Source: Paracoccaceae bacterium (GTDB lineage: Bacteria; Pseudomonadota; Alphaproteobacteria; Rhodobacterales; Rhodobacteraceae). From it: a stretch of 44,668 nucleotides of DNA. The translations under genes and the position numbers were made by a program. The DNA lies in contig JAGRDY010000037.1 of NCBI GenBank assembly GCA_020446815.1, positions 1-44,668 on the forward strand, read 5' to 3'. Under the pieces are notes generated by a model that saw only the letters and a list, made by a program, of their open reading frames with translations, searched no databases and was not told where the DNA came from. Of the stretch, positions 16,428-25,506 are shown piece by piece (within the stretch, counting starts at the first letter, position 1; every line of letters starts with the position of its first letter).

Positions 16428-17177
16428 ATGAGTATTGCGCTGGAGTCGCGTGGGCTCACCAAGGACTTCAAGGGGTTCGTCGCCGTCAAGGACGTTGACC
16501 TGAAGGTCGAAACCGGCACGATCCACGCGCTGATCGGGCCCAACGGTGCGGGCAAGACGACATTCTTCAACCTGCTGACCAAGTTCTTGCAACCGACGCG
16601 TGGCACGATCCTTTACAAGGGACGCGATATCACCGGCATGGCACCTTCGGGCATCGCCCGGCTGGGCATGGCGCGGTCGTTCCAGATTTCCGCGGTCTTT
16701 CCCGATCTCAGCGTGCTGCAGAATGTGCGCGTGGCCTTGCAGCGCAAACGAGGCGAAAGCTATGATTTTTGGCGCTCGGAAAGGGACCTGTCGCAGTACG
16801 ACGATGAGGCCCGCGCTCGCGTCGACGAAGTCGGCCTGTCGGAGTTCCTGCACAGCCGCGCCGCCGAATTGTCCTACGGGCGCAAGCGCGCGCTCGAAAT
16901 CGCGGCGACGCTGGCGCTGGAGCCCGAGATGATGCTGCTGGACGAGCCGATGGCCGGCATGGGCCGCGAGGATGTCGAGCGGACCTCGGCGCTGATCCGG
17001 CGGGTGGCAAAGGATCGTACGATCCTGATGGTCGAGCACAACCTTTCGGTGGTCGCGGATCTCTCGGACCGGATCACCGTGCTGGCACGCGGCGAGATCC
17101 TGGCCGACGGCGATTACGAGACGGTCTCGAAATCGCCCGAAGTGATCGAAGCCTATATCGGAGCGGGCAATGAGTGA
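16428..17177 (+). CDS. ABC importer ATP-binding protein, LivG-like
   Basis: 249 residues. Walker A GPNGAGKTT (near residue 37), Q-loop region, signature LSYGRKRALEIA and Walker B MMLLDEPMAGM, with the short C-terminal extension of the branched-chain (HAAT) family. It drives import from the cytoplasmic face. GGGAATGGA stands upstream of the ATG. The next gene overlaps by eight bases, and the cluster contains the full set of two ATPases, a binding protein and two permeases in one direction. The substrate may be an amino acid, amide, urea or aromatic acid; sequence alone does not decide. Confidence 0.92.
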   Translation: MSIALESRGLTKDFKGFVAVKDVDLKVETGTIHALIGPNGAGKTTFFNLLTKFLQPTRGTILYKGRDITGMAPSGIARLGMARSFQISAVFPDLSVLQNVRVALQRKRGESYDFWRSERDLSQYDDEARARVDEVGLSEFLHSRAAELSYGRKRALEIAATLALEPEMMLLDEPMAGMGREDVERTSALIRRVAKDRTILMVEHNLSVVADLSDRITVLARGEILADGDYETVSKSPEVIEAYIGAGNE

Positions 17178-17877
17178 CGGCGCATTGCTGCGGGTGGAGG
17201 GCCTGCAGGGCTGGTATGGCGAAAGCCATGTACTGCACGGCATCGACTTCGAGGTCGCCCGGGGTGAGGTGGTCACGCTGCTGGGCCGCAACGGCGCGGG
17301 CAAGACCTCGACATTGCTGGGCATCATGGGAATGCTGCCCCGGCGCGAGGGGTCGGTCGTGTTCGACGGCACCGAGACCATCGCCATGAATTCGCGCCGC
17401 ATCGCCCGGCACGGCATCGCGATCTGCCCCGAGGAGCGGGGCATCTTTGCGTCGCTGAACGTCGAAGAGAACCTCATGCTGCCGCCGCGCATTGCGGGTG
17501 GCGGCCTTGATCTCGACCGGATCTACGAATTGTTTCCGAACCTCAAGGAACGTCGCCGCAGTCAGGGCACCAAGCTGTCGGGAGGCGAGCAGCAGATGCT
17601 GGCGATCGCGCGCATCCTGCGCACCGGCGCGAAGTTCCTGCTGCTGGACGAGCCGACCGAGGGGCTGGCCCCGGTCATCGTCAAGCATATTGGCGGCACC
17701 ATCGCCAAGCTGAAGACAGAGGGCTTTACCATCGTTCTGGTAGAGCAGAATTTCCGGTTTGCCGCCTCGGTTGCGGACCGGCATTACATCGTGCAGGAAG
17801 GTCAGGTCGTCGACATGATCGCGAACGCGGATATCGATGCGAACACCGAGAAGCTGCACGGTTATCTGGGTGTGTGA
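17170..17877 (+). CDS. ABC importer ATP-binding protein, LivF-like
   Basis: 235 residues. Walker A GRNGAGKTS, a complete signature LSGGEQQMLAIAR and Walker B FLLLDEPTEGLAP, typical of LivF. It should form the heterodimeric ATPase with the preceding LivG-like protein. The start overlaps the end of that gene, indicating translational coupling. Confidence 0.92.
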   Translation: MSDGALLRVEGLQGWYGESHVLHGIDFEVARGEVVTLLGRNGAGKTSTLLGIMGMLPRREGSVVFDGTETIAMNSRRIARHGIAICPEERGIFASLNVEENLMLPPRIAGGGLDLDRIYELFPNLKERRRSQGTKLSGGEQQMLAIARILRTGAKFLLLDEPTEGLAPVIVKHIGGTIAKLKTEGFTIVLVEQNFRFAASVADRHYIVQEGQVVDMIANADIDANTEKLHGYLGV

Positions 17878-17925
17878 CAGCCCGCAACGCGGCGCGATAT
17901 GCGCCCCAAAGAGGAGAAAGACGAC

Positions 17926-19125
17926 ATGATCAGGAAACTTGCACTGGGCACCGCCCTGGGCGCGCTGGCCGCGGGGGCGGCCTTTGCCGCGGGGATCGAC
18001 GTCAAGCTGGGCGTGCTGAACGATCGGTCGGGCGTCTATGCGGACCTGTCCGGCGAAGGCTCGGTCGTTGCCGCGCGTATGGCGGTCGAGGATTTCAAGG
18101 CCAAGGACAAGGGCCTGAACGTCGAGATCATCTCGGCCGACCACCAGAACAAGCCCGATATCGGGTCGGGCATCGCGCGCAAGTGGTATGACGCGGAAGG
18201 AGTGAACGCAATCCTCGACGTGCCGACCTCGTCGGTGGCGCTGGCGGTGGCCGACATCACCGCCGACGCGAACGGCGTGCTTCTGGATTCCGGCGCCGGC
18301 TCGACCGCGCTGACCCGCGAGCAGTGCCGCCCGACGACGATCCACTGGACCTACGACACCGCCGCACTGGCCAACGGCACCGGCAAGGCGCTGACCGAGG
18401 CGGGCGGCAAGAAGTGGTTCTTCCTGACCGCCGACTATGCCTTCGGCCACTCGCTGGAGGAAAACACCGCCAAGGTGGTCGAGGCCAACGGCGGCGAAGT
18501 GGTCGGCACCGTCGACGTGCCCTTCCCGGCGCAGGACTTCTCGTCCTTCCTGCTCCAGGCGCAGGGCTCGGGCGCCGATGTGATCGGCCTGGCCAACGCG
18601 GGAGGCGATACCGTCAACGCGATCAAGCAGGCGTCGGAGTTCGGCATCACCCAGGCGGGTCAGAAGCTGGCCGCGCTGCTGTTCTTCATCACCGACGTGC
18701 ATGCGCTCGGGGTGCAGACGGCGCAGGGGCTGTCGCTGACCTCGGCCTTCTACTGGGATCAGAACGACCAGACCCGCGAATGGTCCAAGCGCTTCATGGA
18801 TAAGCACGGCGCCGAGCCGACCATGGTGCAGGCTGGCGTCTATTCCGCGACGATGGCCTATCTGGCCGCGGTCGAGGCCCTGGGCAGTGCCGATGACGGC
18901 AAGGCCGTGGTCGCCAAGATGAAGGAGATGGACATCGATGACCCGCTCTTCGGCAAGGTCAAGGTGCGCGGCGATGGCCGGGCGGTGCATGACATGTACC
19001 TCTACGAGGTCAAGACCCCCGGCGACTCGACCGGTGAGTGGGATCTCTACAAGCAGATTTCGAGCATCAGCGGCGACGACGCGTTCCTGCCGATGCTGGA
19101 CGAGTGCGACTTCACCAAGAAGTAA
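17926..19125 (+). CDS. ABC importer substrate-binding protein (Peripla_BP_6 type)
   Basis: 399 residues from the ATG at 17926, with GAGGAGAAA upstream. The signal peptide ends near AAGAAFAAG. The mature protein begins IDVKLGVLNDRSGVYADLSG and has the two-lobe fold of LivJ-like proteins (ADYAFGHSLEENT, DFSSFLLQAQGSGADVIGLA). It captures the ligand in the periplasm for the permeases encoded downstream. The usual amino-acid contact residues are not clear enough to name a ligand. A strong hairpin after the gene probably raises its mRNA level relative to the permease genes. Confidence 0.92.
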   Translation: MIRKLALGTALGALAAGAAFAAGIDVKLGVLNDRSGVYADLSGEGSVVAARMAVEDFKAKDKGLNVEIISADHQNKPDIGSGIARKWYDAEGVNAILDVPTSSVALAVADITADANGVLLDSGAGSTALTREQCRPTTIHWTYDTAALANGTGKALTEAGGKKWFFLTADYAFGHSLEENTAKVVEANGGEVVGTVDVPFPAQDFSSFLLQAQGSGADVIGLANAGGDTVNAIKQASEFGITQAGQKLAALLFFITDVHALGVQTAQGLSLTSAFYWDQNDQTREWSKRFMDKHGAEPTMVQAGVYSATMAYLAAVEALGSADDGKAVVAKMKEMDIDDPLFGKVKVRGDGRAVHDMYLYEVKTPGDSTGEWDLYKQISSISGDDAFLPMLDECDFTKK

Positions 19126-19138
19126 CACCTGAAAACCT

Positions 19139-19171
19139 CGCCCGCCCCCTGGCATCTGCCGGGGGCGGGCG
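19139..19171 (+). promoter_or_regulatory. Intercistronic GC hairpin after the binding-protein gene
   Basis: A perfect 11-base stem CGCCCGCCCCC / GGGGGCGGGCG with an 11-base loop and no T-run. Such stems within transport operons protect the upstream message and lower downstream expression. The same arrangement recurs at 31275-31302. Confidence 0.65.
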
Positions 19172-19197
19172 CATTGCAGGGTATCACGGGACACGCC

Positions 19198-20085
19198 ATG
19201 TTCGAGCTTCTGGGAATACCGCCACAGGTGTTGATGGGCCAGCTTCTGCTGGGGCTCATCAACGGGTCGTTCTATGCGGTCCTGTCGCTGGGGCTGGCGG
19301 TGATCTTCGGGCTGCTCAACGTCATCAATTTCGCGCATGGCGCTCTCTACATGGCCGGTGCGTTCGTGGCCTGGATGCTGCTGAATTATCTGGGCGTCGG
19401 ATATTGGCCGGCGCTGATCCTCGCGCCGCTGGCCGTGGGGATCTTCGGGATCGTGCTGGAGCGCACGATGCTGTCGCGGCTTTACCACCTCGACCATCTC
19501 TACGGCCTGTTGCTGACCTTCGGACTGGCGCTTATCATCCAGGGGCTGTTTCGCAACTACTACGGCATTTCGGGCCTGCCCTACCGGATTCCGTCAGCAC
19601 TGGCGGGCGGGCACAACCTGGGATTCATGTTCCTGCCCAATTACCGCGCCTGGGTGATCGTGGCATCGATCATCGTGTGTTTCGGGACGTGGTTCATGAT
19701 CGAAAAGACACGGCTGGGCGCTTACCTGCGTGCCGCCACCGAGAATTCGGCGCTGGTCAATGCCTTTGGCGTGAACGTGCCGCTGCTGCTCGTGCTGACC
19801 TACGGTTTCGGCACGGCGCTGGCGGGCTTTGCCGGCGTGCTGGCCGCGCCGATCTATTCGGTCAACCCCAACATGGGCGCGGATCTGATCATCATCGTCT
19901 TTGCGGTGGTGGTGATCGGGGGCATGGGCTCGATCATGGGGGCGATCGTGACGGGCTACATGCTGGGCATTATCGAGGGGCTGACACGAGTGTTCTATCC
20001 TGAAGGATCTTCCGTGGTGATCTTCGTCATCATGGCCATCGTGCTGTTGATAAAGCCCGAAGGGCTGTTCGGGAGGGCTGCGTGA
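19198..20085 (+). CDS. ABC importer permease, LivH-like
   Basis: 295 residues from the ATG at 19198 (MFELLGIPPQVLMG). About eight transmembrane helices, with the family's NGSFYAVLSLGLAVIFGLLN and the cytoplasmic EAA-like loop near RAATENSALVNAFG. It forms the channel with the LivM-like subunit. The stop overlaps the next start. Confidence 0.92.
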   Translation: MFELLGIPPQVLMGQLLLGLINGSFYAVLSLGLAVIFGLLNVINFAHGALYMAGAFVAWMLLNYLGVGYWPALILAPLAVGIFGIVLERTMLSRLYHLDHLYGLLLTFGLALIIQGLFRNYYGISGLPYRIPSALAGGHNLGFMFLPNYRAWVIVASIIVCFGTWFMIEKTRLGAYLRAATENSALVNAFGVNVPLLLVLTYGFGTALAGFAGVLAAPIYSVNPNMGADLIIIVFAVVVIGGMGSIMGAIVTGYMLGIIEGLTRVFYPEGSSVVIFVIMAIVLLIKPEGLFGRAA

Positions 20086-21074
20086 TGAGCTCCGAGAAGA
20101 CCGACCCGCCGGCGGCCGGGGCCGCCCCAATCCTGCCCCCAAGCACCGGGATGCCCACGCTGCACAAGGCGATCTTCCTCGTGCTTCTGCTCTTCCTCGC
20201 CGGGCTGCCGTTCATGGTGTATCCGGTGTTTGCGATGAAGGTGATGTGCTTTGCGCTGTTCGCCGCCGCGTTCAACCTGCTGCTGGGCTTCGGGGGGCTG
20301 CTTTCCTTCGGCCATGCGGCTTATTTCGGCGGCGCCAGCTACATCGCTGCCCACGCGGCCAAGGAATGGGGCTTTACACCGGAGTTGTCGGTGCTGTGCG
20401 GCACTGCCGCGGCGGCGGTCCTGGGGCTGATCATCGGGGCGCTGTCGATTCGCCGGCAGGGCATCTATTTCGCGATGGTCACGCTGGCATTTGCGCAAAT
20501 GGTCTATTTCTTTGCCCTTCAGGCGCCCTTTACCGGGGGCGAGGACGGTATCCAGTCGGTGCCACGCGGCGATCTCTTCGGGCTGATCCCGCTCGAGAAT
20601 AACATCGCGCTTTATTTCTTCGTGCTGGCGGTGACGTTCGGCGGCATCCTATTTCTCTACCGCATCGTGCATTCGCCCTTCGGCCAGGTGCTGAAGGCGA
20701 TCCGCGAGAACGAGCCACGCGCGATTTCGCTGGGCTACAACGTAAATCGCTACAAGCTGTTGGTGTTTGTCCTGTCGGCCACCTTCGCGGGGCTGGCGGG
20801 CGCGACCAAATCCCAGGTATTCCAGTTGGCCTCGCTTACGGACGCGCATTGGATGATGTCGGGCGAGGTGGTGCTGATGACGCTGCTGGGCGGCATGGGC
20901 ACGATCTTTGGCCCGCCGGTGGGCGCGGCGCTGATCGTGACCATGCAGAACTACCTGGCGACCTTTGGCGCCTGGGTGACGGTGATCCAGGGCGTGATCT
21001 TCGTCATCGGCGTGTTGCTGTTCCGCGAGGGCATTGTCGGAGTGATCTCGCGCTGGTTGAAACGCCCGCTGTGA
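20085..21074 (+). CDS. ABC importer permease, LivM-like
   Basis: 329 residues from the ATG at 20085, which shares a base with the preceding TGA; a GTG three bases earlier is an alternative start. About eight to ten helices, with AAFNLLLGFGGLLSFGHAAYFG and the coupling loop AIRENEPRAISLGYNVNRYK, both typical of LivM. It has a Pro/Ala-rich cytoplasmic N-terminal tail of about 25 residues. This is the last gene of the ABC operon. Confidence 0.92.
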   Translation: MSSEKTDPPAAGAAPILPPSTGMPTLHKAIFLVLLLFLAGLPFMVYPVFAMKVMCFALFAAAFNLLLGFGGLLSFGHAAYFGGASYIAAHAAKEWGFTPELSVLCGTAAAAVLGLIIGALSIRRQGIYFAMVTLAFAQMVYFFALQAPFTGGEDGIQSVPRGDLFGLIPLENNIALYFFVLAVTFGGILFLYRIVHSPFGQVLKAIRENEPRAISLGYNVNRYKLLVFVLSATFAGLAGATKSQVFQLASLTDAHWMMSGEVVLMTLLGGMGTIFGPPVGAALIVTMQNYLATFGAWVTVIQGVIFVIGVLLFREGIVGVISRWLKRPL

Positions 21075-21932
21075 TCCTGTGTTGGCGACCGGCCGGTGCC
21101 TGCCGCCAAAAGCGCCGTCGCCCGTCTTCCGCCCAGAACTTCGAAGCCCTGAAGGCAACGCGTTCAAAACCGCACATTTCTGGCGCGAACGCCGCGGCTG
21201 GACCGTAAATTTTGAACAGCGGCAATCGCCGATGAGTTCGAGCAGCCGCCGCATCACACCAGCGGCACTATCCCCTGACCTGTGCCCGGTCTTGCAAGGT
21301 GATTGAGGTCAGGCTTCTCATGCGACATGGTGGGACGATCATCGTCCGGTGGCCGTGGCGAGCGGTGGGTTGCGTTGCGGCGCGCTATGCAGGTTTGGCG
21401 TTCAGCTGGCCGAAAGCACGGCTCTGATCGCACCTGATATCCCGTTCCTATCCAGAAGCCCGCATCTGTTGAGGGCAGGGATTGTCACGATTTGGAGGCC
21501 TGTTCATGTGTACGCATGTGCCAGCGGCATCAGGTTTCAGTTGTTCGCGATCGCGCCGAAGCGTGGGCAAGGTCTTCCTTAGGGGGTGAAGATGGCCTTC
21601 AACGCCGATGTGCCGCCATACGGCACAGCGGCACAATCTGCACACGGCGCGGTTCTGGATGCCACACCCCGCGACCTGACTTCGGATCGAGCACGAAGAC
21701 ATTACGCACGCCCTGCCGCAAGTGGTCTGAAAACCGGTGAAAATTGCCTGCTCGCATGTTTTCACGTTGCCCTCGCGACCGGATTCCACCTCTGGCCACC
21801 CGGTCGCGGATAGGGGCCAAGCAAGTCAATTTCAATTTTATATTAAAAATTTTCTTGACCCTGCCCCGAACCTCCGCAACGATGCACGACATTCGGCGGA
21901 GGCCTGATTCCGCCATCCAGAATGGGAGAGAG
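21075..21932. other. Gene-free stretch between the ABC and TRAP operons
   Basis: About 860 bases. Short open frames on both strands show no recognisable protein. The last 100 bases become AT-rich (TTTTATATTAAAAATTTT near 21836-21853), consistent with a promoter and upstream element for TRAP importer 1. Confidence 0.4.
21855..21883 (+). promoter_or_regulatory. Candidate promoter for TRAP importer 1
   Basis: TTGACC, a 17-base gap and AACGAT, directly downstream of an AT-rich tract and about 50 bases before the first ATG. The -35 is good and the -10 is weak. Confidence 0.35.
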
Positions 21933-22916
21933 ATGATGCAAATGATCCGTATAGCGGGCGCCGCGGCTCTTGCCGCGACGATGGTTGCCGCACCCGCCGG
22001 GGCAGAGACCCTGCGCATTGCCGGGAACTTCCCGGTCGAGCACTCCAGTTCGATGGCGATGGAGAAGTTCAAGGACGTTGTCGCTGAAAAAAGCGGCGGC
22101 GATCTGACGATCGAGACCTTCCCGGCCATGCAGCTGGGCGGCGCGCAGGAGAATGTCGACCAGGTCCGCTCGGGCGTAATCTTCGCCACCTGGATCGGCT
22201 CGGCATATCTGTCGCAGACGGTTCCGGAACTTGAAGCCGTGTCGCTGCCCTTCGCCTATGCCGACCGCGCCACCGCCTTCCGAGTGATCGACGGCAAGGT
22301 GGGCGAGGCGCTGAACGCCAAGTTGGGCGACAGCGGCTTCGAATCGCTTGGCTGGATGGAACTGGGCTTTCGCAACGTCACCAACAACGTCCGGCCGATC
22401 GAGACCGCCGGCGACTTCGACGGCCTGAAGATCCGCCTGCAACCGAACGAGACCCATATCGCCACCTTCCGCGCGCTTGGCGCCAACCCAGTGTCGATGG
22501 GGATCTCCGAGGTTTATTCGGCACTGCAACAGGGCGTGCTCGACGGCGAGGAGAACCCCTATCCGATCATCGAATCGCGGCATTTCAACGAGGTGCAGAA
22601 ATACCTCTCGGACAGCAGCCATTTCTTCGACTACATCGTTCTGGTCGCCAACAAGCGCAAGTTCGACGCGCTTTCGGACGAACAGAAAGCGGTGCTGCGC
22701 GCTGCCGCATCCGAGGCTATCGCCTGGCAGCGTGAACAATCCGCGACCGAGGACGAGGTGGCTAAACAGGCGCTGATCGACGCCGGCATGACCTTCACGC
22801 CGATCTCGCCCGAGACTCGCACTGAACTGCGCAAGCGCACTGCGGGCGTGGTCGACGAACTGAAGGCGAAGATCGGTCCTGAACTGATCGACATGGTGCT
22901 GGCGGAATCCAACTAA
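21933..22916 (+). CDS. TRAP transporter solute-binding protein, DctP family (1)
   Basis: 327 residues from the ATG at 21933, with GGGAGAGAG upstream. The signal peptide is cleaved near PAGAET. The mature protein has ETLRIAGNFPVEHSSSMAME, the conserved arginine region GLKIRLQPNETH and the hinge segment GISEVYSALQQGVLDGEENP, all diagnostic of DctP. It binds a carboxylate-bearing ligand in the periplasm for the Na+-coupled DctQM permease encoded next (two bases downstream). The ligand is unknown; the racemase-like gene in the operon suggests an amino acid or hydantoin derivative. Confidence 0.94.
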   Translation: MMQMIRIAGAAALAATMVAAPAGAETLRIAGNFPVEHSSSMAMEKFKDVVAEKSGGDLTIETFPAMQLGGAQENVDQVRSGVIFATWIGSAYLSQTVPELEAVSLPFAYADRATAFRVIDGKVGEALNAKLGDSGFESLGWMELGFRNVTNNVRPIETAGDFDGLKIRLQPNETHIATFRALGANPVSMGISEVYSALQQGVLDGEENPYPIIESRHFNEVQKYLSDSSHFFDYIVLVANKRKFDALSDEQKAVLRAAASEAIAWQREQSATEDEVAKQALIDAGMTFTPISPETRTELRKRTAGVVDELKAKIGPELIDMVLAESN

Positions 22917-22918
22917 AA

Positions 22919-23455
22919 ATGAGCGAGCCATACAACCAGGACGGAGGCGCCCCGGCGGGTCCGCTGTTCCGGCGAATGCGCGCGGGCCTGAACGGGATCG
23001 ACCTTGTCAGCCGCTGGGGGGTCATCGCCGCAATGGCGGTGATGGCCACGCTCGTGGTAGTGCAGGTCGTGTTCCGCTACCTCTTTTCCAGTGCCATCGA
23101 CTGGTCCGAGGAGATCGCCCGCCTGGCCTTCGTCTGGGCGATGTTCCTGGCCATCCCGCACGGGGTGCGCAGCGGTATCCATGTCGGCATCGACGTGATC
23201 GTCACCCGCCTGGCCGACGGCGCGCAAGAGGCGTTCTTCCGCATCTCGGCGGGGCTGGCGGCGCTCCTGATGGCGGTGGTGTTCTGGTATGCGTTGCAGG
23301 TCACGATCTTGACCTGGCCGGAAAAGATGCCGACCGTGAATATGACCAACGCGGTCTATTACGTCGCGGTGCTGGTCGCCGCAATCCATAGCGTGCTGCA
23401 CCTGGCGCTTCTGGCCTGGGGCGGGCGCAACAGCTGGAACGGAATGTCCTCATGA
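22919..23455 (+). CDS. TRAP transporter small permease, DctQ family (1)
   Basis: 178 residues with four predicted transmembrane helices and the family's VFRYLFSSAIDWSEEIARLA and IPHGVRSGIHVGIDV segments. It pairs with the DctM subunit, whose ATG overlaps its TGA by four bases. Confidence 0.92.
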   Translation: MSEPYNQDGGAPAGPLFRRMRAGLNGIDLVSRWGVIAAMAVMATLVVVQVVFRYLFSSAIDWSEEIARLAFVWAMFLAIPHGVRSGIHVGIDVIVTRLADGAQEAFFRISAGLAALLMAVVFWYALQVTILTWPEKMPTVNMTNAVYYVAVLVAAIHSVLHLALLAWGGRNSWNGMSS

Positions 23456-24732
23456 CCGCGATCGTTATCATCGTCTTCTTCGCGCTGGCGCTTTTCGGGA
23501 TGCCGCTGGCCTTCGCGCTCGGCTTCGCCTCGCTCGGCGGGCTCTTAGCCGGCGATATCGAGATCGCGGTACTGCCGCAGCGTATGATGCACGCCGTCAA
23601 CAGCTTTCCACTGATGGCGATCCCGCTCTTCATGCTGGCGGGCGAGCTGATGGTGCGCGCCGGCATCATGCAGCGGCTCATCGACTTCTCGAACTCGATC
23701 GTCGGGCGGCTGCATGGCGGGCTTGCCCATGTCGCGATCGTCGCCGGGATGATGCTGGCGGCGGTCTCGGGCGCAGCCGTCGCCTCGGCCTCGGCGTTGG
23801 GTTCGACGCTGGTGCCGGCGATGCGCAAGACCTATGACGACGGCTATTCCAGCGCGGTCGTGGCCTCGGCCGCCAACCTGGGCGCGATCATCCCGCCCTC
23901 GAACGCGATGATCGTCTATGCGCTGATGGCGGGCTCCAGCGTGTCGGTCGGCGGCCTGTTCATGGCCGGGATCGTGCCGGGGCTGCTGCTGACGCTCGGC
24001 TTCATGACGACCGCCACGGTCCTGTCGGTCCGCAAGGGCTTCAAACTCACCGGGCATCCGTTCTCGATCCGCACCGTGCTGATCGAGACCTGGCGGGCGC
24101 TGCCGATCCTTCTGATGCCGATCGTGGTCGTCGGCGGCATCGTCGGCGGCGTCTTCACCGCGACGGAAGGCGCCGGCATCGCAGTCGCCTATGCGATGGT
24201 GATCGGCTTCTTCGTGACGCGGCAGCTGACATTTGCCGACCTCTTCCCGGCCCTGTTCAACGCGGCAGTGTCGGCAGCGATGGTCGGAGCACTGATCGCC
24301 TTTGCGGCCAGCGTCACGTTCCTTTTTACAATCGACTTGGTGCCGGCGACGATGGCGAGTTTCCTGCAAAACCTGACTAGCAGTCCGACGCTGTTTCTGC
24401 TTCTGGTCATGGCAATGCTGATCGTAGTCGGCATGTTCATCGAATCGAACGCCGCCTATATCATGCTGGTGCCCCTGTTCGCGCCGGTGGCGATGAAATT
24501 CGGCATCGACCCGCTGCTTTTCGGCTTTCTCTTCGTGCTGAACCTGGTGATCGGCATGATGACCCCGCCCGTTGGCGTGGTGCTCTTTGTGATGAGCGGC
24601 ATCACCCGCGTCTCGATGGCGCGGCTGATCGCCAATGTTTGGCCCTATGTGGCCGTCCAATATGTCGTGCTGGTGCTTTGCATGGTCTTCCCCGGCCTCG
24701 TCACCTGGCTGCCGCGCGCGCTGGGATATTGA
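23452..24732 (+). CDS. TRAP transporter large permease, DctM family (1)
   Basis: 426 residues, about 12 helices. Family landmarks are FPLMAIPLFMLAGELMVRAG, the re-entrant segment NLGAIIPPSNAMIVYALMAG and the second repeat ESNAAYIMLVPLFAPVA with MMTPPVGVVLFV. It is the ion-coupled transport subunit. It is followed nine bases later by the racemase-like gene. Confidence 0.93.
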   Translation: MTAIVIIVFFALALFGMPLAFALGFASLGGLLAGDIEIAVLPQRMMHAVNSFPLMAIPLFMLAGELMVRAGIMQRLIDFSNSIVGRLHGGLAHVAIVAGMMLAAVSGAAVASASALGSTLVPAMRKTYDDGYSSAVVASAANLGAIIPPSNAMIVYALMAGSSVSVGGLFMAGIVPGLLLTLGFMTTATVLSVRKGFKLTGHPFSIRTVLIETWRALPILLMPIVVVGGIVGGVFTATEGAGIAVAYAMVIGFFVTRQLTFADLFPALFNAAVSAAMVGALIAFAASVTFLFTIDLVPATMASFLQNLTSSPTLFLLLVMAMLIVVGMFIESNAAYIMLVPLFAPVAMKFGIDPLLFGFLFVLNLVIGMMTPPVGVVLFVMSGITRVSMARLIANVWPYVAVQYVVLVLCMVFPGLVTWLPRALGY

Positions 24733-24741
24733 GGTGAGCCG

Positions 24742-25494
24742 ATGAAGATCCTGCTGATCAACCCCAACACCACCGAACGCCTGACCAGGCTACTTGGCGA
24801 TGCCGCGCTATCGGTGAAAAGTGCGGAAACGGTGCTCGACAGCGTCACCGCCGCGCGCGGGGTGCCCTATATCTCGACCCGGACCGAGGCGATCGTCGGC
24901 GGCCTATCGGTGCTCGAGATCCTGGCCGAGCGGCACCGCGATTATGACGCGGCGATCGTGGCGGCCTTCGGCGATCCTGGGCTGGGGGCGGCGCGCGAGC
25001 TTTATGATCTGCCGGTGGTGGGTCTGGCCGAGGCCGGGATGCTGACCGCCTGCATGCTGGGTGCGAATTTCGCAATCGTCACCTTCGCCACCGCACTTGG
25101 TCCCTGGTACCAGGAATGCGTCGACTGGCACGGGTTGGCCGGGCGATGTGCGGCAATCCGGATGCTCGACGGTTCGTTCCGCTCGATTTCCGACGTGCAG
25201 GAAGAGAAGGCCGATCTGCTGGTCGAACTGGCGATGCGCGCCATCGACGAGGATGGCGCCGACGTGATCGTGTTGGCCGGCGCGCCGCTAGCGGGTCTGG
25301 CGCCGCAGGTGCGCGATCGGCTACCGGTGCCGGTGGTCGATTGCGCCCAGGCGGCGATGCGCCAGGCCGAGGCGTTGGCCGCACTTCGCCCTGTCGGCGC
25401 GCGGCGTGGCAGCTTCGCGCGGCCGGCGGCGAAGGACTCGACGGGGTTGACGGAGGCGCTCGCGGCGCGCATAGCCCACGCCGATGAAACCTGA
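24742..25494 (+). CDS. Asp/Glu/hydantoin racemase family protein lacking both catalytic Cys
   Basis: 250 residues, two pseudo-symmetric domains. It begins MKILLINPNTTERLT, the hallmark of the HyuA/allantoin racemase family. The two catalytic cysteines of that family lie in IACFxDxGL and VLGCAGM; here the matching segments are IVAAFGDPGL (Ala75) and VLAGAPLAGL (Gly180). Other Cys (104, 126, 136, 201) are not at the active-site positions. I recall a clade with the same changes, so it may be a related lyase or isomerase, not a racemase. It is within the TRAP 1 operon, followed by the GntR gene. Confidence 0.85.
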   Translation: MKILLINPNTTERLTRLLGDAALSVKSAETVLDSVTAARGVPYISTRTEAIVGGLSVLEILAERHRDYDAAIVAAFGDPGLGAARELYDLPVVGLAEAGMLTACMLGANFAIVTFATALGPWYQECVDWHGLAGRCAAIRMLDGSFRSISDVQEEKADLLVELAMRAIDEDGADVIVLAGAPLAGLAPQVRDRLPVPVVDCAQAAMRQAEALAALRPVGARRGSFARPAAKDSTGLTEALAARIAHADET

Positions 25495-25506
25495 GAGGCA
25501 TCGCCA

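Noticed and set aside
17074-19497. An 807-codon minus-strand frame under the ABC operon
   Set aside because: It covers clear livF-like and binding-protein genes on the other strand and has no recognisable domain.
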